Shown: positions 42,935 through 50,839 of the stretch, one piece after another | How the letters are laid out: every line of letters begins with the position of its first letter | Position numbering within the stretch: position 1 is the stretch's first letter | From: Lacinutrix sp. Hel_I_90 | GTDB lineage: Bacteria > Bacteroidota > Bacteroidia > Flavobacteriales > Flavobacteriaceae | NCBI RefSeq assembly: GCF_000934685.1 | Contig: NZ_JYNQ01000001.1 | Coordinates: 620,001 to 684,000 of the forward strand | Direction: 5' to 3' | DNA length: 64,000 bases | Position numbers and translations under genes: made by a program | Notes under the pieces: model-generated | Told to the model about the DNA's origin: nothing | Seen by the model: the letters and a program-made list of their open reading frames with translations, nothing else | The model's database searches: none

Positions 42935-44014
42935 ATGACTCTAAAATTACAGTACCCTTTGGTAACAGTGCTCCTGTTTACCCACCTAATTTTTGCTCAA
43001 ATTCCAATAGACTATTACGAAAGTGCTGAAAATTTAGCCGATGCCAATCTCAAATTTGAATTAAATCAAATAATAGATAGCCACATCGAGTTCACTTATA
43101 CCAGCTCAAACACAGATGTTTGGGATATTTTAAAAGACACCGATAGAGACCCGGAGAATTCAGATAATGTAATACTTATTTACTCTGGAGTATCAGTAGA
43201 CGCCGCACAAGAATATAACTCTGGTAATGGCTGGACTCGAGAACATGTTTGGGCGAAATCACGTGGAGACTTTGGAACTACCAGAGGACCCGGTACAGAT
43301 GTTCATGCCTTACGGCCTTTAGATAACACAACTAATAGCACACGAAACAATCGAAGTTTTAACAATTGTACAAATTGCCAAGATGTTACTGATAAATGGG
43401 GGACTATTACAGGCTCGCAATTAGATATTTCAGATTGGTCTTTTGAGCCGCGTGATGCCGTTAAAGGCGATGTGGCCAGAATGTTGTTTTATATGGTAGT
43501 TCGTTATGAAGGTCTGGACGGTTACCCAGATTTAGAACCTACAGAATTGATGCTGCCAAACGGAAATAATGACCCCGTTCACGGTGTTTGGTCCACACTA
43601 ATGGATTGGCACCGCAATGACCCCGTTGATGGCTGGGAAGAAAATAGAAATGACATCATCTATTATTCTTATCAAAATAATAGAAATCCATTTATAGACT
43701 ATCCTGAATTAGCAGAACATCTTTGGGGAACAGAAACAGGCGTAATCTGGTCTAAAGCAGAAACTTTAGGCCTTCCTACATTTACTGATTCGTCACTTAG
43801 CATTTACCCTAATCCTGCCGTAGCTATTATACATATTAGAGGACTAACAACAAGAACTGAAGTCTCTATTTATGATATGCTTGGAAGAAAAGTGAAGTAC
43901 GCTACCGTTGAAAGTAACACGAATACTATTGACGTATCACAATTGAGCGGAGTATATGTGGTCCATCTTATTTCTGAAAATAAAGCGGTCTCTAAAAGAA
44001 TTATTATAAAGTAG
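42935..44014 (+). CDS. Secreted endonuclease I family nuclease with T9SS sorting domain
   Basis: 359 residues. A signal peptide (1-23) is followed by an EndA/NucM-type domain: GWTREHVWAKSRGDFGT, GTDVHALRPLDNTTNSTRNN and later RDAVKGDVARMLFYM. The usual second His of VHxxRP reads Ala (TDVHAL), while the RxNxxF cluster is intact. The C-terminus from ~290 is a type IX secretion sorting domain: LSIYPNPAVAIIHIRG, IYDMLGRKVK, LSGVYVVHL, SKRIIIK. It is thus exported across the outer membrane, probably for extracellular DNA scavenging. It converges with the nitronate monooxygenase gene. Confidence 0.9.
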   Translation: MTLKLQYPLVTVLLFTHLIFAQIPIDYYESAENLADANLKFELNQIIDSHIEFTYTSSNTDVWDILKDTDRDPENSDNVILIYSGVSVDAAQEYNSGNGWTREHVWAKSRGDFGTTRGPGTDVHALRPLDNTTNSTRNNRSFNNCTNCQDVTDKWGTITGSQLDISDWSFEPRDAVKGDVARMLFYMVVRYEGLDGYPDLEPTELMLPNGNNDPVHGVWSTLMDWHRNDPVDGWEENRNDIIYYSYQNNRNPFIDYPELAEHLWGTETGVIWSKAETLGLPTFTDSSLSIYPNPAVAIIHIRGLTTRTEVSIYDMLGRKVKYATVESNTNTIDVSQLSGVYVVHLISENKAVSKRIIIK

Positions 44015-44071
44015 CGTACATTACATTAAGAACTCTGAACTCTTATAGGCTTTATAACTACACAACCCTAT

Positions 44072-45019
44072 TTAATGTACCAATTTAGCGATAATATCTT
44101 TAACTGGTAGAATAGCTTTTGTGTGCTCTATACTTGGTCCAGCAACCCATACGGTTTTATAAGTGGCTGTTTTAGCTGCGTTTTCTGTCGCTTTCATACC
44201 GATTGAAAAACGAATCATTTTAACCCACTTTTTCAATTTTTTATTTTTATTTAGTACCGATTCCAACCAAGACTCCTTGGTTCCAATTTTCTGAACATAA
44301 GGGGTGTTTATTACAGTACATGGCGTACCAGAGATACGTTGTGTCATAATAATGTCTTCTGCACCGTAATCAACACAGGCTTGTTTATATTCGTCGGTAA
44401 CACCAGCTTCTATTGAAGCTATAAAAGGACTTCCAACTGAAACCCCATCGGCACCATAGCTTAACATTTTGTCAATATCGGCCTTATGCCCCACACCTCC
44501 AGCTGAAATAACTGGAATATCTAATTTATTACTCAATAAGTTTGTGAGTTCTTCTGGAGATAAATCACCTCTGTGACCACCAGCTTCGTTATTAACCGCA
44601 ATGGCAGCATCTGCCCCCAATTGCTGTACCTTTTCCGCAAAACGTAAATCGGTAACATCACAAAACACTTTAATCCCTACTTTATGTGCCTGTCTAATCG
44701 TCTCTTCAGGACTTCCTAAAGAGGTTATGATAAAATCGCAACCTTCTTCGCATAAAACTTCTAATTGCCCCTTATATTTTAAGTTTGATTTATTGACGAT
44801 TAAATTGAAACCAAATGCTCCCCCTTCAACTTTATTAGCTTTTAGCTCCTGTATCGCTGCTCGTAACTCCTCTAATGTTCTGTAATTAAGGGCAGGAATA
44901 CAGCCTGCAATACCGCCTTTCATAGCTTCGGTAACCATGGCTACGTTAGAGACCAAAAACATAGGTGCTTGAATTATTGGGTATTTAATATTTAGGAGTT
45001 GTGTGAGTTTAGTATTCAT
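44072..45019 (-). CDS. Nitronate monooxygenase (FMN, TIM-barrel)
   Basis: 315 residues, NMO/2-nitropropane dioxygenase family. Markers are YPIIQAPMFLVSNVAM, AFGFNLIV, FIITSLGSPEET, NNEAGGHRGDLS (catalytic His region), ISAGGVGHKADI and GADGVSVGSPFIA. It oxidises alkyl nitronates using FMN. The length and GGHRG motif fit the class-I bacterial type rather than FabK, although short flavoenzymes of this fold are hard to tell apart. An 18-bp palindrome lies in the divergent promoter region (45111-45128). Confidence 0.88.
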   Translation of the reverse strand: MNTKLTQLLNIKYPIIQAPMFLVSNVAMVTEAMKGGIAGCIPALNYRTLEELRAAIQELKANKVEGGAFGFNLIVNKSNLKYKGQLEVLCEEGCDFIITSLGSPEETIRQAHKVGIKVFCDVTDLRFAEKVQQLGADAAIAVNNEAGGHRGDLSPEELTNLLSNKLDIPVISAGGVGHKADIDKMLSYGADGVSVGSPFIASIEAGVTDEYKQACVDYGAEDIIMTQRISGTPCTVINTPYVQKIGTKESWLESVLNKNKKLKKWVKMIRFSIGMKATENAAKTATYKTVWVAGPSIEHTKAILPVKDIIAKLVH

Positions 45020-45110
45020 ATATATGCTCTGTACAAACAGGAATTTTGTTAATTAAACGAAATGATTAAATTATTGATAAGTTTTAAAAACAACATTACA
45101 AATATAATAA

Positions 45111-45128
45111 TATTATGCAAGCATAATA
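45111..45128. promoter_or_regulatory. Perfect 18-bp palindrome, candidate operator
   Basis: TATTATGCAAGCATAATA (45111-45128) is a perfect inverted repeat between the divergent nitronate monooxygenase and DUF4377 genes. A TATATTTA -7-like element follows at 45139-45146, so the palindrome would cover the -33 region of the lipoprotein promoter. Confidence 0.55.
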
Positions 45129-45184
45129 AAATATGCCGTATATTTACATCACATCTCTTACAAGTTACTTCTTAAAAGTAGAAC

Positions 45185-45523
45185 ATGAAAAAAATTATAC
45201 ATTTATTATTTATATCTATAGTATTGTCTTCATGCAGTAAAGATGATGATTCTTTAAATACTATGGAAGTTTTATGGGTAGACTCACAATATTCAACGTG
45301 TATAAATTTTTTAGGTGAAGAATATCCATGTTTGAGTATTCAATCTAATGCCATTATTGTGGAGAATGCATGGACATATCATCATGGTATTGAAGGCTTT
45401 GATTATCAAGAAGGTTTTATTTATAGGATATTAATAAAACGTGAAAAACTGAAAGATGAATATATTGATGGTCCTAGCTATAGGTCTTATTTAATAAAAG
45501 TCTTAAGCAAAGAGGAAATATAA
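45185..45523 (+). CDS. DUF4377-domain lipoprotein
   Basis: 112 residues. A lipoprotein signal peptide has its lipid-accepting Cys at the end of SIVLSSC (residue ~17). The mature part matches DUF4377: STCINFLGEEYPCLSIQ with two Cys, IEGFDYQEGFIYRILIKRE and a final YLIKVLSKEE. It sits at the envelope, function unknown; the Cys pair may form a disulfide. The promoter likely overlaps a palindrome at 45111. Confidence 0.8.
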   Translation: MKKIIHLLFISIVLSSCSKDDDSLNTMEVLWVDSQYSTCINFLGEEYPCLSIQSNAIIVENAWTYHHGIEGFDYQEGFIYRILIKREKLKDEYIDGPSYRSYLIKVLSKEEI

Positions 45524-45825
45524 TTCAAAGCACAATCAAAATAATTATAATATTTTTATAACCTTAATCAACTACAGTAAGTTTACAATTACTTCCCATC
45601 TTTTATTTTTGCTATATATCCTTATGCACCAATTACTAGCCTGTATTGGTATCAGACCCATAAATTTATAGTTTTTTACAAAAAAAGGTAATATGAAGTG
45701 CTCTACTTCAATTTAATCTCATTACATATAATAATCTGGACTTTAATTTATTAACCTATGTACTATTAAAAAAACGCAATCAAATTAATGATTGCGCTTG
45801 AAAGAATGAACTATTAACTAACCAA
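45524..45825. other. Intergenic region between DUF4377 and proteorhodopsin (302 bp)
   Basis: No ORF seen. It contains a small hairpin TGAAGT/ACTTCA (45694-45710) and, near its right end, the strong terminator of the proteorhodopsin gene (45775-45796). Confidence 0.7.
45775..45796 (-). terminator. Proteorhodopsin terminator (twin of 47556)
   Basis: CGCAATCA (45775-45782) pairs with TGATTGCG (45789-45796) around AATTAA; a run of seven T follows on the minus strand. The 22-bp element differs at one base from the hairpin at 47556-47577 on the far side of the cassette. Confidence 0.9.
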
Positions 45826-46554
45826 CTAAACGACTTCATTCTTTTTGACAGCAAGAGCATAAATAACCAGTCCGAAACCAATTTTATTTATGGCATCCGC
45901 GATATTATAGACAACATCTACGCTACCGGTACCTAATATATTTGTATACCAGCCCTCTGTTCCTAACATATAACCTAATGGATAGATTGCCCATCCTACT
46001 AGTACAAACCAACACAGGATCTTGTGTGTTTTTAAAATATCTCCTCCAGCAGCAACCGCAAGTTTTTTTGCGCTACCTAACCAAATGTCATAAACAATTA
46101 CAAAATAGGCCACTCCAGATATAGCACCCCAAAGTGCGGCTTGTCCTGGGAAAACGGCTTCACCAAAATAACCTGTTATAAGCATGATAACAGATAACAC
46201 TATTAGTCTCCACATTAAACCGGTTTTTGCACCTGCCACCTTTAGTATTAAGTAAAATTCCACACACATTAGTGGTACGGTTAAAATCCAATCTACATAT
46301 CTAAAGAACGTTGGAGATTCTACATTTGCAAACCAATAGTCTCTCATGTAAAAGTAATGCACAGCAGCAATAAACGTAATAAGTCCCGAAACTAATACAG
46401 ACGTTCTCCATTTTTTATTAAACTGATTTAATGATAAAAAGAAAAATACTGAAGCAGCCATCATGGCCATACAACCAACGAAAAATGTAAAGCCAACATA
46501 ATCTGTTGGATCCAGTTTTGAAGGTCCCTCGAAGAAAAGCAATAAATTTGTCAT
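45826..46554 (-). CDS. Proteorhodopsin (light-driven proton pump)
   Basis: 242 residues with seven transmembrane helices. The pump motif is RYVDWILTVPLMCVEF: proton acceptor D88, T92 and donor E99 (the DTE pattern of proton pumps). Residue 96, the spectral tuning site, is Met, which gives green absorption in flavobacterial proteorhodopsins. H66 lies in AAVHYFYMRDY (the partner of the acceptor). The retinal-binding Schiff-base Lys is K224 in DAINKIGFG. Divergent to the blh gene that makes retinal. It supplies light-driven proton motive force at the inner membrane. Confidence 0.97.
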   Translation of the reverse strand: MTNLLLFFEGPSKLDPTDYVGFTFFVGCMAMMAASVFFFLSLNQFNKKWRTSVLVSGLITFIAAVHYFYMRDYWFANVESPTFFRYVDWILTVPLMCVEFYLILKVAGAKTGLMWRLIVLSVIMLITGYFGEAVFPGQAALWGAISGVAYFVIVYDIWLGSAKKLAVAAGGDILKTHKILCWFVLVGWAIYPLGYMLGTEGWYTNILGTGSVDVVYNIADAINKIGFGLVIYALAVKKNEVV

Positions 46555-46560
46555 AACCGT

Positions 46561-46614
46561 TTTGTTTAATTAATATTAATTTTGTTTAAACAAATCTACA
46601 AATAATTAAACAAA
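46561..46614. promoter_or_regulatory. Symmetric TTTGTTTAA array between proteorhodopsin and blh
   Basis: TTTGTTTAA occurs at 46561 and 46581 in the plus orientation, and its inverse TTAAACAAA at 46586 and 46606; each pair is exactly 20 bp apart. The middle two form the 14-bp palindrome TTTGTTTAAACAAA (46581-46594), which abuts the -7 of the proteorhodopsin gene. The layout looks like an operator array for a light- or redox-responsive regulator of the MerR/CarH type, which is inference. Confidence 0.6.
46591..46598 (-). promoter_or_regulatory. -7 element TAGATTTG of proteorhodopsin
   Basis: Perfect TAnnTTTG on the minus strand, 37 bp before the ATG at 46554, overlapped by the TTTGTTTAA array. 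Confidence 0.7.
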
Positions 46615-46643
46615 ATAAATGAACACTTAACAATTATTTGGAT

Positions 46644-46651
46644 TATATTTG
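46644..46651 (+). promoter_or_regulatory. -7 element TATATTTG of blh
   Basis: Perfect TAnnTTTG on the plus strand, 18 bp before the ATG at 46669. Together with 46591-46598 it makes the two genes divergent with about 45 bp between their -7 boxes. Confidence 0.7.
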
Positions 46652-46668
46652 AGAAATTAACAGCTTTA

Positions 46669-47568
46669 ATGAGTAAACTGTACAGTATTCTTATTTATCT
46701 GAGTTTTCTAGGTTTATGGATCACTTCTATAGTACCGGCCGAGTTTGAGATATTACTTGGTTTTATGTTAATCTTTTCTTTTGGAATTTTACATGGTGCA
46801 AATGACATATTATTAATTAATGTGATATCAAACCACAAGAAAAAAGATTCCTTTTTAAAAGTATTAATCGTTTACTTATTAACTGTATTCTCTGCTGTAG
46901 CACTGTTTTATTTTATACCGCTAGTAGCCCTTATTTTGTTTATTTTATTCAGTGCCTATCATTTTGGAGAACAACATTGGGAAAGCAAAGTGTTAGGGGT
47001 ATCAAAAACAATAAGTCACACTTATTATTTTGTTTACGGATTGTTTCTATTCATGCTATTATTTATATTTAATACTACAGAAGTCATTGAAGTTATTAAA
47101 GCGATAACCAGATATACTGTAAATGATAATACTATAATTTATAGCTTTGCAGCTACCGCATACATTTTATTATTTATCGCCGTGCGCCTCTTTTATAAAT
47201 CTTCAGCTTTTAAAGCTATAGCACTAAGAGAATCATTTAACCTGTTGGTTTTCACCCTTATATTTAAAGTCTCTACTTTAATTTGGGGGTTTGCAATTTA
47301 TTTTATTCTATGGCATAGTATTCCTTCCCTTTTTGAGCAAATTAGCTTTATATATGGGCGATTTAGTAAGGTAAATGTTGTTTCTTACGTAAAAAGAGCC
47401 TTTCCATACTGGTTAATATCTTTAATTGGTATGGCAATAGTCATTTTTGTTTTCCAGGAAGAAAAACTACTATATGCAATTATATTTTCTTTTATAGCAG
47501 CTGTTACATTTCCACACGCAATAGTTATAACTAAAATGTTTAAACAAAAAAAAAACGCAATCAAATGA
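46669..47568 (+). CDS. blh: Brp/Blh beta-carotene 15,15'-dioxygenase
   Basis: 299 residues, integral membrane with about eight helices. Iron-ligand His motifs typical of Brp/Blh are LHGANDILLI, FSAYHFGEQHW, LWHSIPSLFEQ and FPHAIVITK. It cleaves beta-carotene to two retinals for the proteorhodopsin. It is divergent from the proteorhodopsin gene. The last codons (KKNAIK) and the stop lie within the terminator hairpin, so the C-terminus is encoded by terminator sequence. Confidence 0.95.
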   Translation: MSKLYSILIYLSFLGLWITSIVPAEFEILLGFMLIFSFGILHGANDILLINVISNHKKKDSFLKVLIVYLLTVFSAVALFYFIPLVALILFILFSAYHFGEQHWESKVLGVSKTISHTYYFVYGLFLFMLLFIFNTTEVIEVIKAITRYTVNDNTIIYSFAATAYILLFIAVRLFYKSSAFKAIALRESFNLLVFTLIFKVSTLIWGFAIYFILWHSIPSLFEQISFIYGRFSKVNVVSYVKRAFPYWLISLIGMAIVIFVFQEEKLLYAIIFSFIAAVTFPHAIVITKMFKQKKNAIK

Positions 47569-47577
47569 ATGATTGCG
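47556..47577. terminator. blh terminator overlapping its stop codon
   Basis: CGCAATCA (47556-47563) and TGATTGCG (47570-47577) surround AATGAA, which contains the blh stop (47566-47568). A runs precede and T6 follows. It is the near-twin of the 45775 hairpin. Confidence 0.92.
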
Positions 47578-47654
47578 TTTTTTAATATGAAAACACTAAA
47601 TTATTTATTTCACTTTCACAGATACTCAGTCAAGCTGAGTATAAGCGATTCATT

Positions 47655-47676
47655 CAATTTTTCTGTTGAAAAATTG
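47655..47676 (-). terminator. Probable dnaK terminator
   Basis: CAATTTTTC (47655-47663) pairs with GAAAAATTG (47668-47676) around TGTT, 9 bp past the dnaK stop. A second hairpin ATACTCAG/CTGAGTAT lies at 47622-47642. Confidence 0.6.
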
Positions 47677-47685
47677 GTTCTCTGC

Positions 47686-49605
47686 TTACTTTACTTCTTC
47701 GAAGTCTACGTCTTCAACATCGCTTTCGCTTGCTGCCTGACCTTTAGCACCAGCTCCTGCATCTGTTGGTCCACCTTCTTCTGGTGCTCCACCTTGTGCA
47801 TCTGCTTGTGCTTTGTACATTTCTTCACTTGCTACTTTCCAAGCTTCGTTAATTTTTTCTAACGCTGGCTCAATAACTGCAATATCTTTAGTTTCGTATG
47901 CTGTTTTTAATTCAGCTAAAGCATCTTCGATTGTTTTTTTCTTATCATCAGATAATTTATCACCAAATTCAGTTAGTTGCTTTTCCGTTTGGAAAATCAT
48001 AGAATCTGCTTCGTTTAATTTCTTAGCATTTTCTGCTGCTTTTGCATCGGCATCTGCGTTTGCTTCAGCATCAGCTTTCATCGCTTTAATTTCTTCTTCA
48101 GTTAAACCCGAAGACGCTTCAATACGAATATCTTGTGTCTTGTTTGTTGCTTTATCTGTAGCTGAAACCTTAATGATTCCGTTGGCATCAATATCGAAAG
48201 TTACTTCAATTTGAGGTGTTCCTCTTTGTGCTGGTGGAATACCGTCTAAGTGAAAACGTCCAATCGTTTTGTTATCGCCAGCCATAGCTCTTTCACCTTG
48301 TAATACGTGAATTTCTACTGAAGGCTGATTGTCTGCTGCCGTTGAGAATACTTGTGATTTCTTTGTTGGAATTGTCGTATTGGCTTCAATAAGTTTCGTC
48401 ATAACGTTACCCATTGTTTCAATACCTAATGATAAAGGTGTTACATCTAAAAGTAATACATCTTTAACATCTCCTGTAAGTACTCCACCTTGAATCGCTG
48501 CACCTAAAGAAACAACTTCATCAGGGTTTACGCCTTTACTTGGTGCTTTTCCAAAGAATTTTTCTACCGCTTCCTGTACTGCTGGAATACGTGTAGAACC
48601 ACCTACTAATATAATCTGGTCAATATCAGATTTTGATAAACCTGCTGCTTTTAAAGCGGTTTGACAAGGCTCTATTGTTCTTTTTACTAAATCGTCTATT
48701 AACTGCTCAAATTTAGAACGTGTTAATGTGCGTACTAAGTGTTTTGGTCCACTTGCAGTTGCTGTGATATATGGTAAATTGATTTCTGTTTGCTCAGAAG
48801 AAGATAATTCAATCTTCGCTTTTTCTGCAGCTTCTTTAATACGTTGTAAAGACATTGGATCTTTTCTTAAATCCATTCCTTCTTCGTTATTAAACTCATC
48901 AGCTAACCAATCAATAATTTTCTGGTCAACATCATCACCACCTAAGTGCGTATCACCATCTGTTGATAATACTTCAAAAACACCATCACCTAATTCTAGG
49001 ATAGAAACATCATGTGTTCCACCACCAAAATCAAATACAACGATTTTTTGGTCTGTTCCTTTTTTGTCCATACCATAAGCTAAAGCTGCAGCTGTTGGCT
49101 CGTTGATAATACGACGTACTTTTAAACCTGCAATTTCACCAGCTTCTTTAGTCGCTTGACGTTGTGCATCATTAAAGTATGCAGGAACAGTAATTACTGC
49201 TTCAGTTACTGAAGTACCTAAGTAATCTTCAGCCGTTTTTTTCATTTTTTGAAGTATCATTGCAGATAATTCTTGTGGCGTATATAAACGACCATCAATA
49301 TCAACACGTGGTGTGTCATTATCTCCTTTTACTACTTTATAAGGTACGCGTTCTGCTTCTTTTTTAGACTCAGAATACTTGTTACCCATAAAACGTTTAA
49401 TTGAATAAACTGTTTTAGTTGGGTTTGTTACCGCTTGTCTTTTTGCTGGGTCTCCAACTTTAATTTCTCCACCTTCTACAAAGGCAATCACCGATGGTGT
49501 TGTTCTTTTCCCCTCTGCATTTGGGATAACTACTGGCTCGTTACCTTCCATTACAGAAACGCAAGAGTTGGTAGTTCCTAAATCGATTCCAATAATCTTA
49601 CTCAT
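47686..49605 (-). CDS. dnaK: Molecular chaperone DnaK (Hsp70)
   Basis: 639 residues. Start [20 protein letters not shown], then [16 protein letters not shown]-like region, [24 protein letters not shown] and [14 protein letters not shown], followed by substrate-binding domain text [12 protein letters not shown] and a helical lid. The C-terminus is GGxP/Q-rich and ends EDVDFEEVK, as usual for DnaK. It acts as a cytosolic ATP-driven folding chaperone with DnaJ and GrpE, which are not in this window. The divergent region holds a palindrome at 49702. Confidence 0.98.
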   Translation of the reverse strand: MSKIIGIDLGTTNSCVSVMEGNEPVVIPNAEGKRTTPSVIAFVEGGEIKVGDPAKRQAVTNPTKTVYSIKRFMGNKYSESKKEAERVPYKVVKGDNDTPRVDIDGRLYTPQELSAMILQKMKKTAEDYLGTSVTEAVITVPAYFNDAQRQATKEAGEIAGLKVRRIINEPTAAALAYGMDKKGTDQKIVVFDFGGGTHDVSILELGDGVFEVLSTDGDTHLGGDDVDQKIIDWLADEFNNEEGMDLRKDPMSLQRIKEAAEKAKIELSSSEQTEINLPYITATASGPKHLVRTLTRSKFEQLIDDLVKRTIEPCQTALKAAGLSKSDIDQIILVGGSTRIPAVQEAVEKFFGKAPSKGVNPDEVVSLGAAIQGGVLTGDVKDVLLLDVTPLSLGIETMGNVMTKLIEANTTIPTKKSQVFSTAADNQPSVEIHVLQGERAMAGDNKTIGRFHLDGIPPAQRGTPQIEVTFDIDANGIIKVSATDKATNKTQDIRIEASSGLTEEEIKAMKADAEANADADAKAAENAKKLNEADSMIFQTEKQLTEFGDKLSDDKKKTIEDALAELKTAYETKDIAVIEPALEKINEAWKVASEEMYKAQADAQGGAPEEGGPTDAGAGAKGQAASESDVEDVDFEEVK

Positions 49606-49701
49606 AATTTTTATTTGTTTTAGTTTACCGCTTTCGCAGCTGTATATTTCGTTATTATTTACGGTAGGAATAAGTCAATGATTATGCCATTAGAAAAAAG
49701 G

Positions 49702-49714
49702 TGACATGATGTCA
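49702..49714. promoter_or_regulatory. Palindrome TGACATGATGTCA upstream of dnaK
   Basis: A perfect 13-bp inverted repeat TGACAT-G-ATGTCA about 100 bp upstream of dnaK, in the region divergent to the collagen-like lipoprotein gene. It does not match CIRCE. It may be an operator for either gene. Confidence 0.5.
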
Positions 49715-49871
49715 GCTATGATTTTAATAAATTATTTATGTCTCTTCGCTACTTTGGTATTAGTTTTGATAAGTTTACATTTATAAACAGTAATTGAGTA
49801 GATAAAAAATCAATTATAACTATCATATGGATTCTCCATGTGATCTTAGAACCAATTTATACTATTTTCAT

Positions 49872-50402
49872 ATGAAACGAATTTTAACAGTAATCTCAGT
49901 AGTCGCCTTATTATTAACGTCTTGCGAAGGACCTCAAGGCCCTCCGGGAAGGGATGGCTTTAATGGTTTCGATGGTTTTGATGGTGCTGATGGCGGCCTT
50001 ATTGTTTCCAGTGCTTTTGAAATAGAAGTGAATTTTAACGCCGCTAACAATTATGAGATTTTCGAACCATATGGATTTGAAGTTTTCCCTTCGGACGTGA
50101 CTTTAGTTTATATACTATGGGATACCATTGATGGCCAAGACATCTGGAGATTAACGCCACAAAATGTGTTCTTTAATACTGGTATATTGACCTATAATTT
50201 TGATTTCACACAAAGTGATGTTAGACTGTTTTTGGATGGCACCATCGATTTTGCGACCCTAGATCCTTCTTACACACAAAATCAAATTTTTAGAATCGTT
50301 GTTGTTCCTGCTGATAATGTTGATGGATTAAAAAATCTGGATATTTCAGATATTGAATCGGTTATGACCTATAGAAAAGTAGAAAGTTTCAAGAAAAAAT
50401 AA
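49872..50402 (+). CDS. Collagen-like lipoprotein
   Basis: 176 residues from ATG 49872 (MKRILTVISVVALLLTSCEG). The longer ATG at 49827 gives an N-terminus without signal-peptide character, so the second is chosen. The lipobox is LLTSC. Directly after the Cys comes a short collagen-like run of Gly-X-Y triplets (GPQGPPGRDGFNGFDGFDGA). The remaining ~140 residues form a beta-rich domain (IYILWDTIDGQDIWRLTP-like) of unknown function. Such GPQGPPG lipoproteins are common in Bacteroidota. A terminator follows at 50483-50514. Confidence 0.78.
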   Translation: MKRILTVISVVALLLTSCEGPQGPPGRDGFNGFDGFDGADGGLIVSSAFEIEVNFNAANNYEIFEPYGFEVFPSDVTLVYILWDTIDGQDIWRLTPQNVFFNTGILTYNFDFTQSDVRLFLDGTIDFATLDPSYTQNQIFRIVVVPADNVDGLKNLDISDIESVMTYRKVESFKKK

Positions 50403-50482
50403 CACATAAATGCTATCTTGAATATAAAATGAAGTCGCTATGCGCTATTTACTTTAGCAGTATATACTATTAATACCCATAG

Positions 50483-50514
50483 AAAAACCAGAACAGTTAA
50501 CTGCGCTGGTTTTT
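50483..50514 (+). terminator. Terminator of the collagen-like lipoprotein gene
   Basis: AAAAACCAG (50483-50491) pairs with CTGGTTTTT (50506-50514); an inner palindrome CAGTTAACTG sits in the loop and the T run continues to 50516. Confidence 0.8.
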
Positions 50515-50547
50515 TTGTGTTGTATTATGTGGCCTTAGAATATCAAT

Positions 50548-50718
50548 TCATTGCAAGCACTCATCGTCTGATGTTTCATCCCTTTGAATTCTATAAAATT
50601 TAGCTATATGAGAACGGATGTAAGGATCACAATACTCTGGCTTAATTTCTCTGTATTGTTCATTTAAAACTTTAAAAAAGTATGGCAATAAAACTATTTT
50701 TAGTTTCTTTTTCTGATT
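50548..50718 (-). pseudogene. Possible gene remnant without start codon
   Basis: A 56-codon open frame on the minus strand between in-frame stops. No ATG, GTG or TTG at a suitable place. The text looks protein-like (EQYREIKPEYCDPYIRSHI, then KFYRIQRDETSDDECLQ) with more charged residues than expected for random intergenic sequence. I cannot assign it. Confidence 0.3.
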
Positions 50719-50782
50719 CTATAATTTAGTTTTTAATCCCATTATTCTATTCTAAAATATCTTTAATAAGACCTTGTAGTTA

Positions 50783-50815
50783 TTGACAATCATTCAAAAT
50801 CTTAAAGTATATTTG
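50783..50815 (+). promoter_or_regulatory. sdaA promoter: TTGACA-N19-TATATTTG
   Basis: TTGACA (50783-50788), 19 bp spacer, and a perfect -7 TATATTTG (50808-50815). The best canonical Bacteroidota promoter in the window; 25 bp before the ATG at 50840. Confidence 0.85.
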
Positions 50816-50839
50816 CCCCAATAAAAGGTTTTAATAATT

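Larger units (their letters stand above)
50403..50839. other. Intergenic region before sdaA (437 bp)
   Basis: Contains the terminator of the collagen-like gene, the sdaA promoter and, on the minus strand at 50548-50718, a short open frame without a start codon (ending ...RIQRDETSDDECLQ). The latter could be the decayed 3' end of an old gene. Confidence 0.65.

Noticed and set aside
49827-49871. Longer start for the collagen-like lipoprotein
   Set aside because: It puts 15 residues before a perfect lipoprotein signal that starts at 49872.
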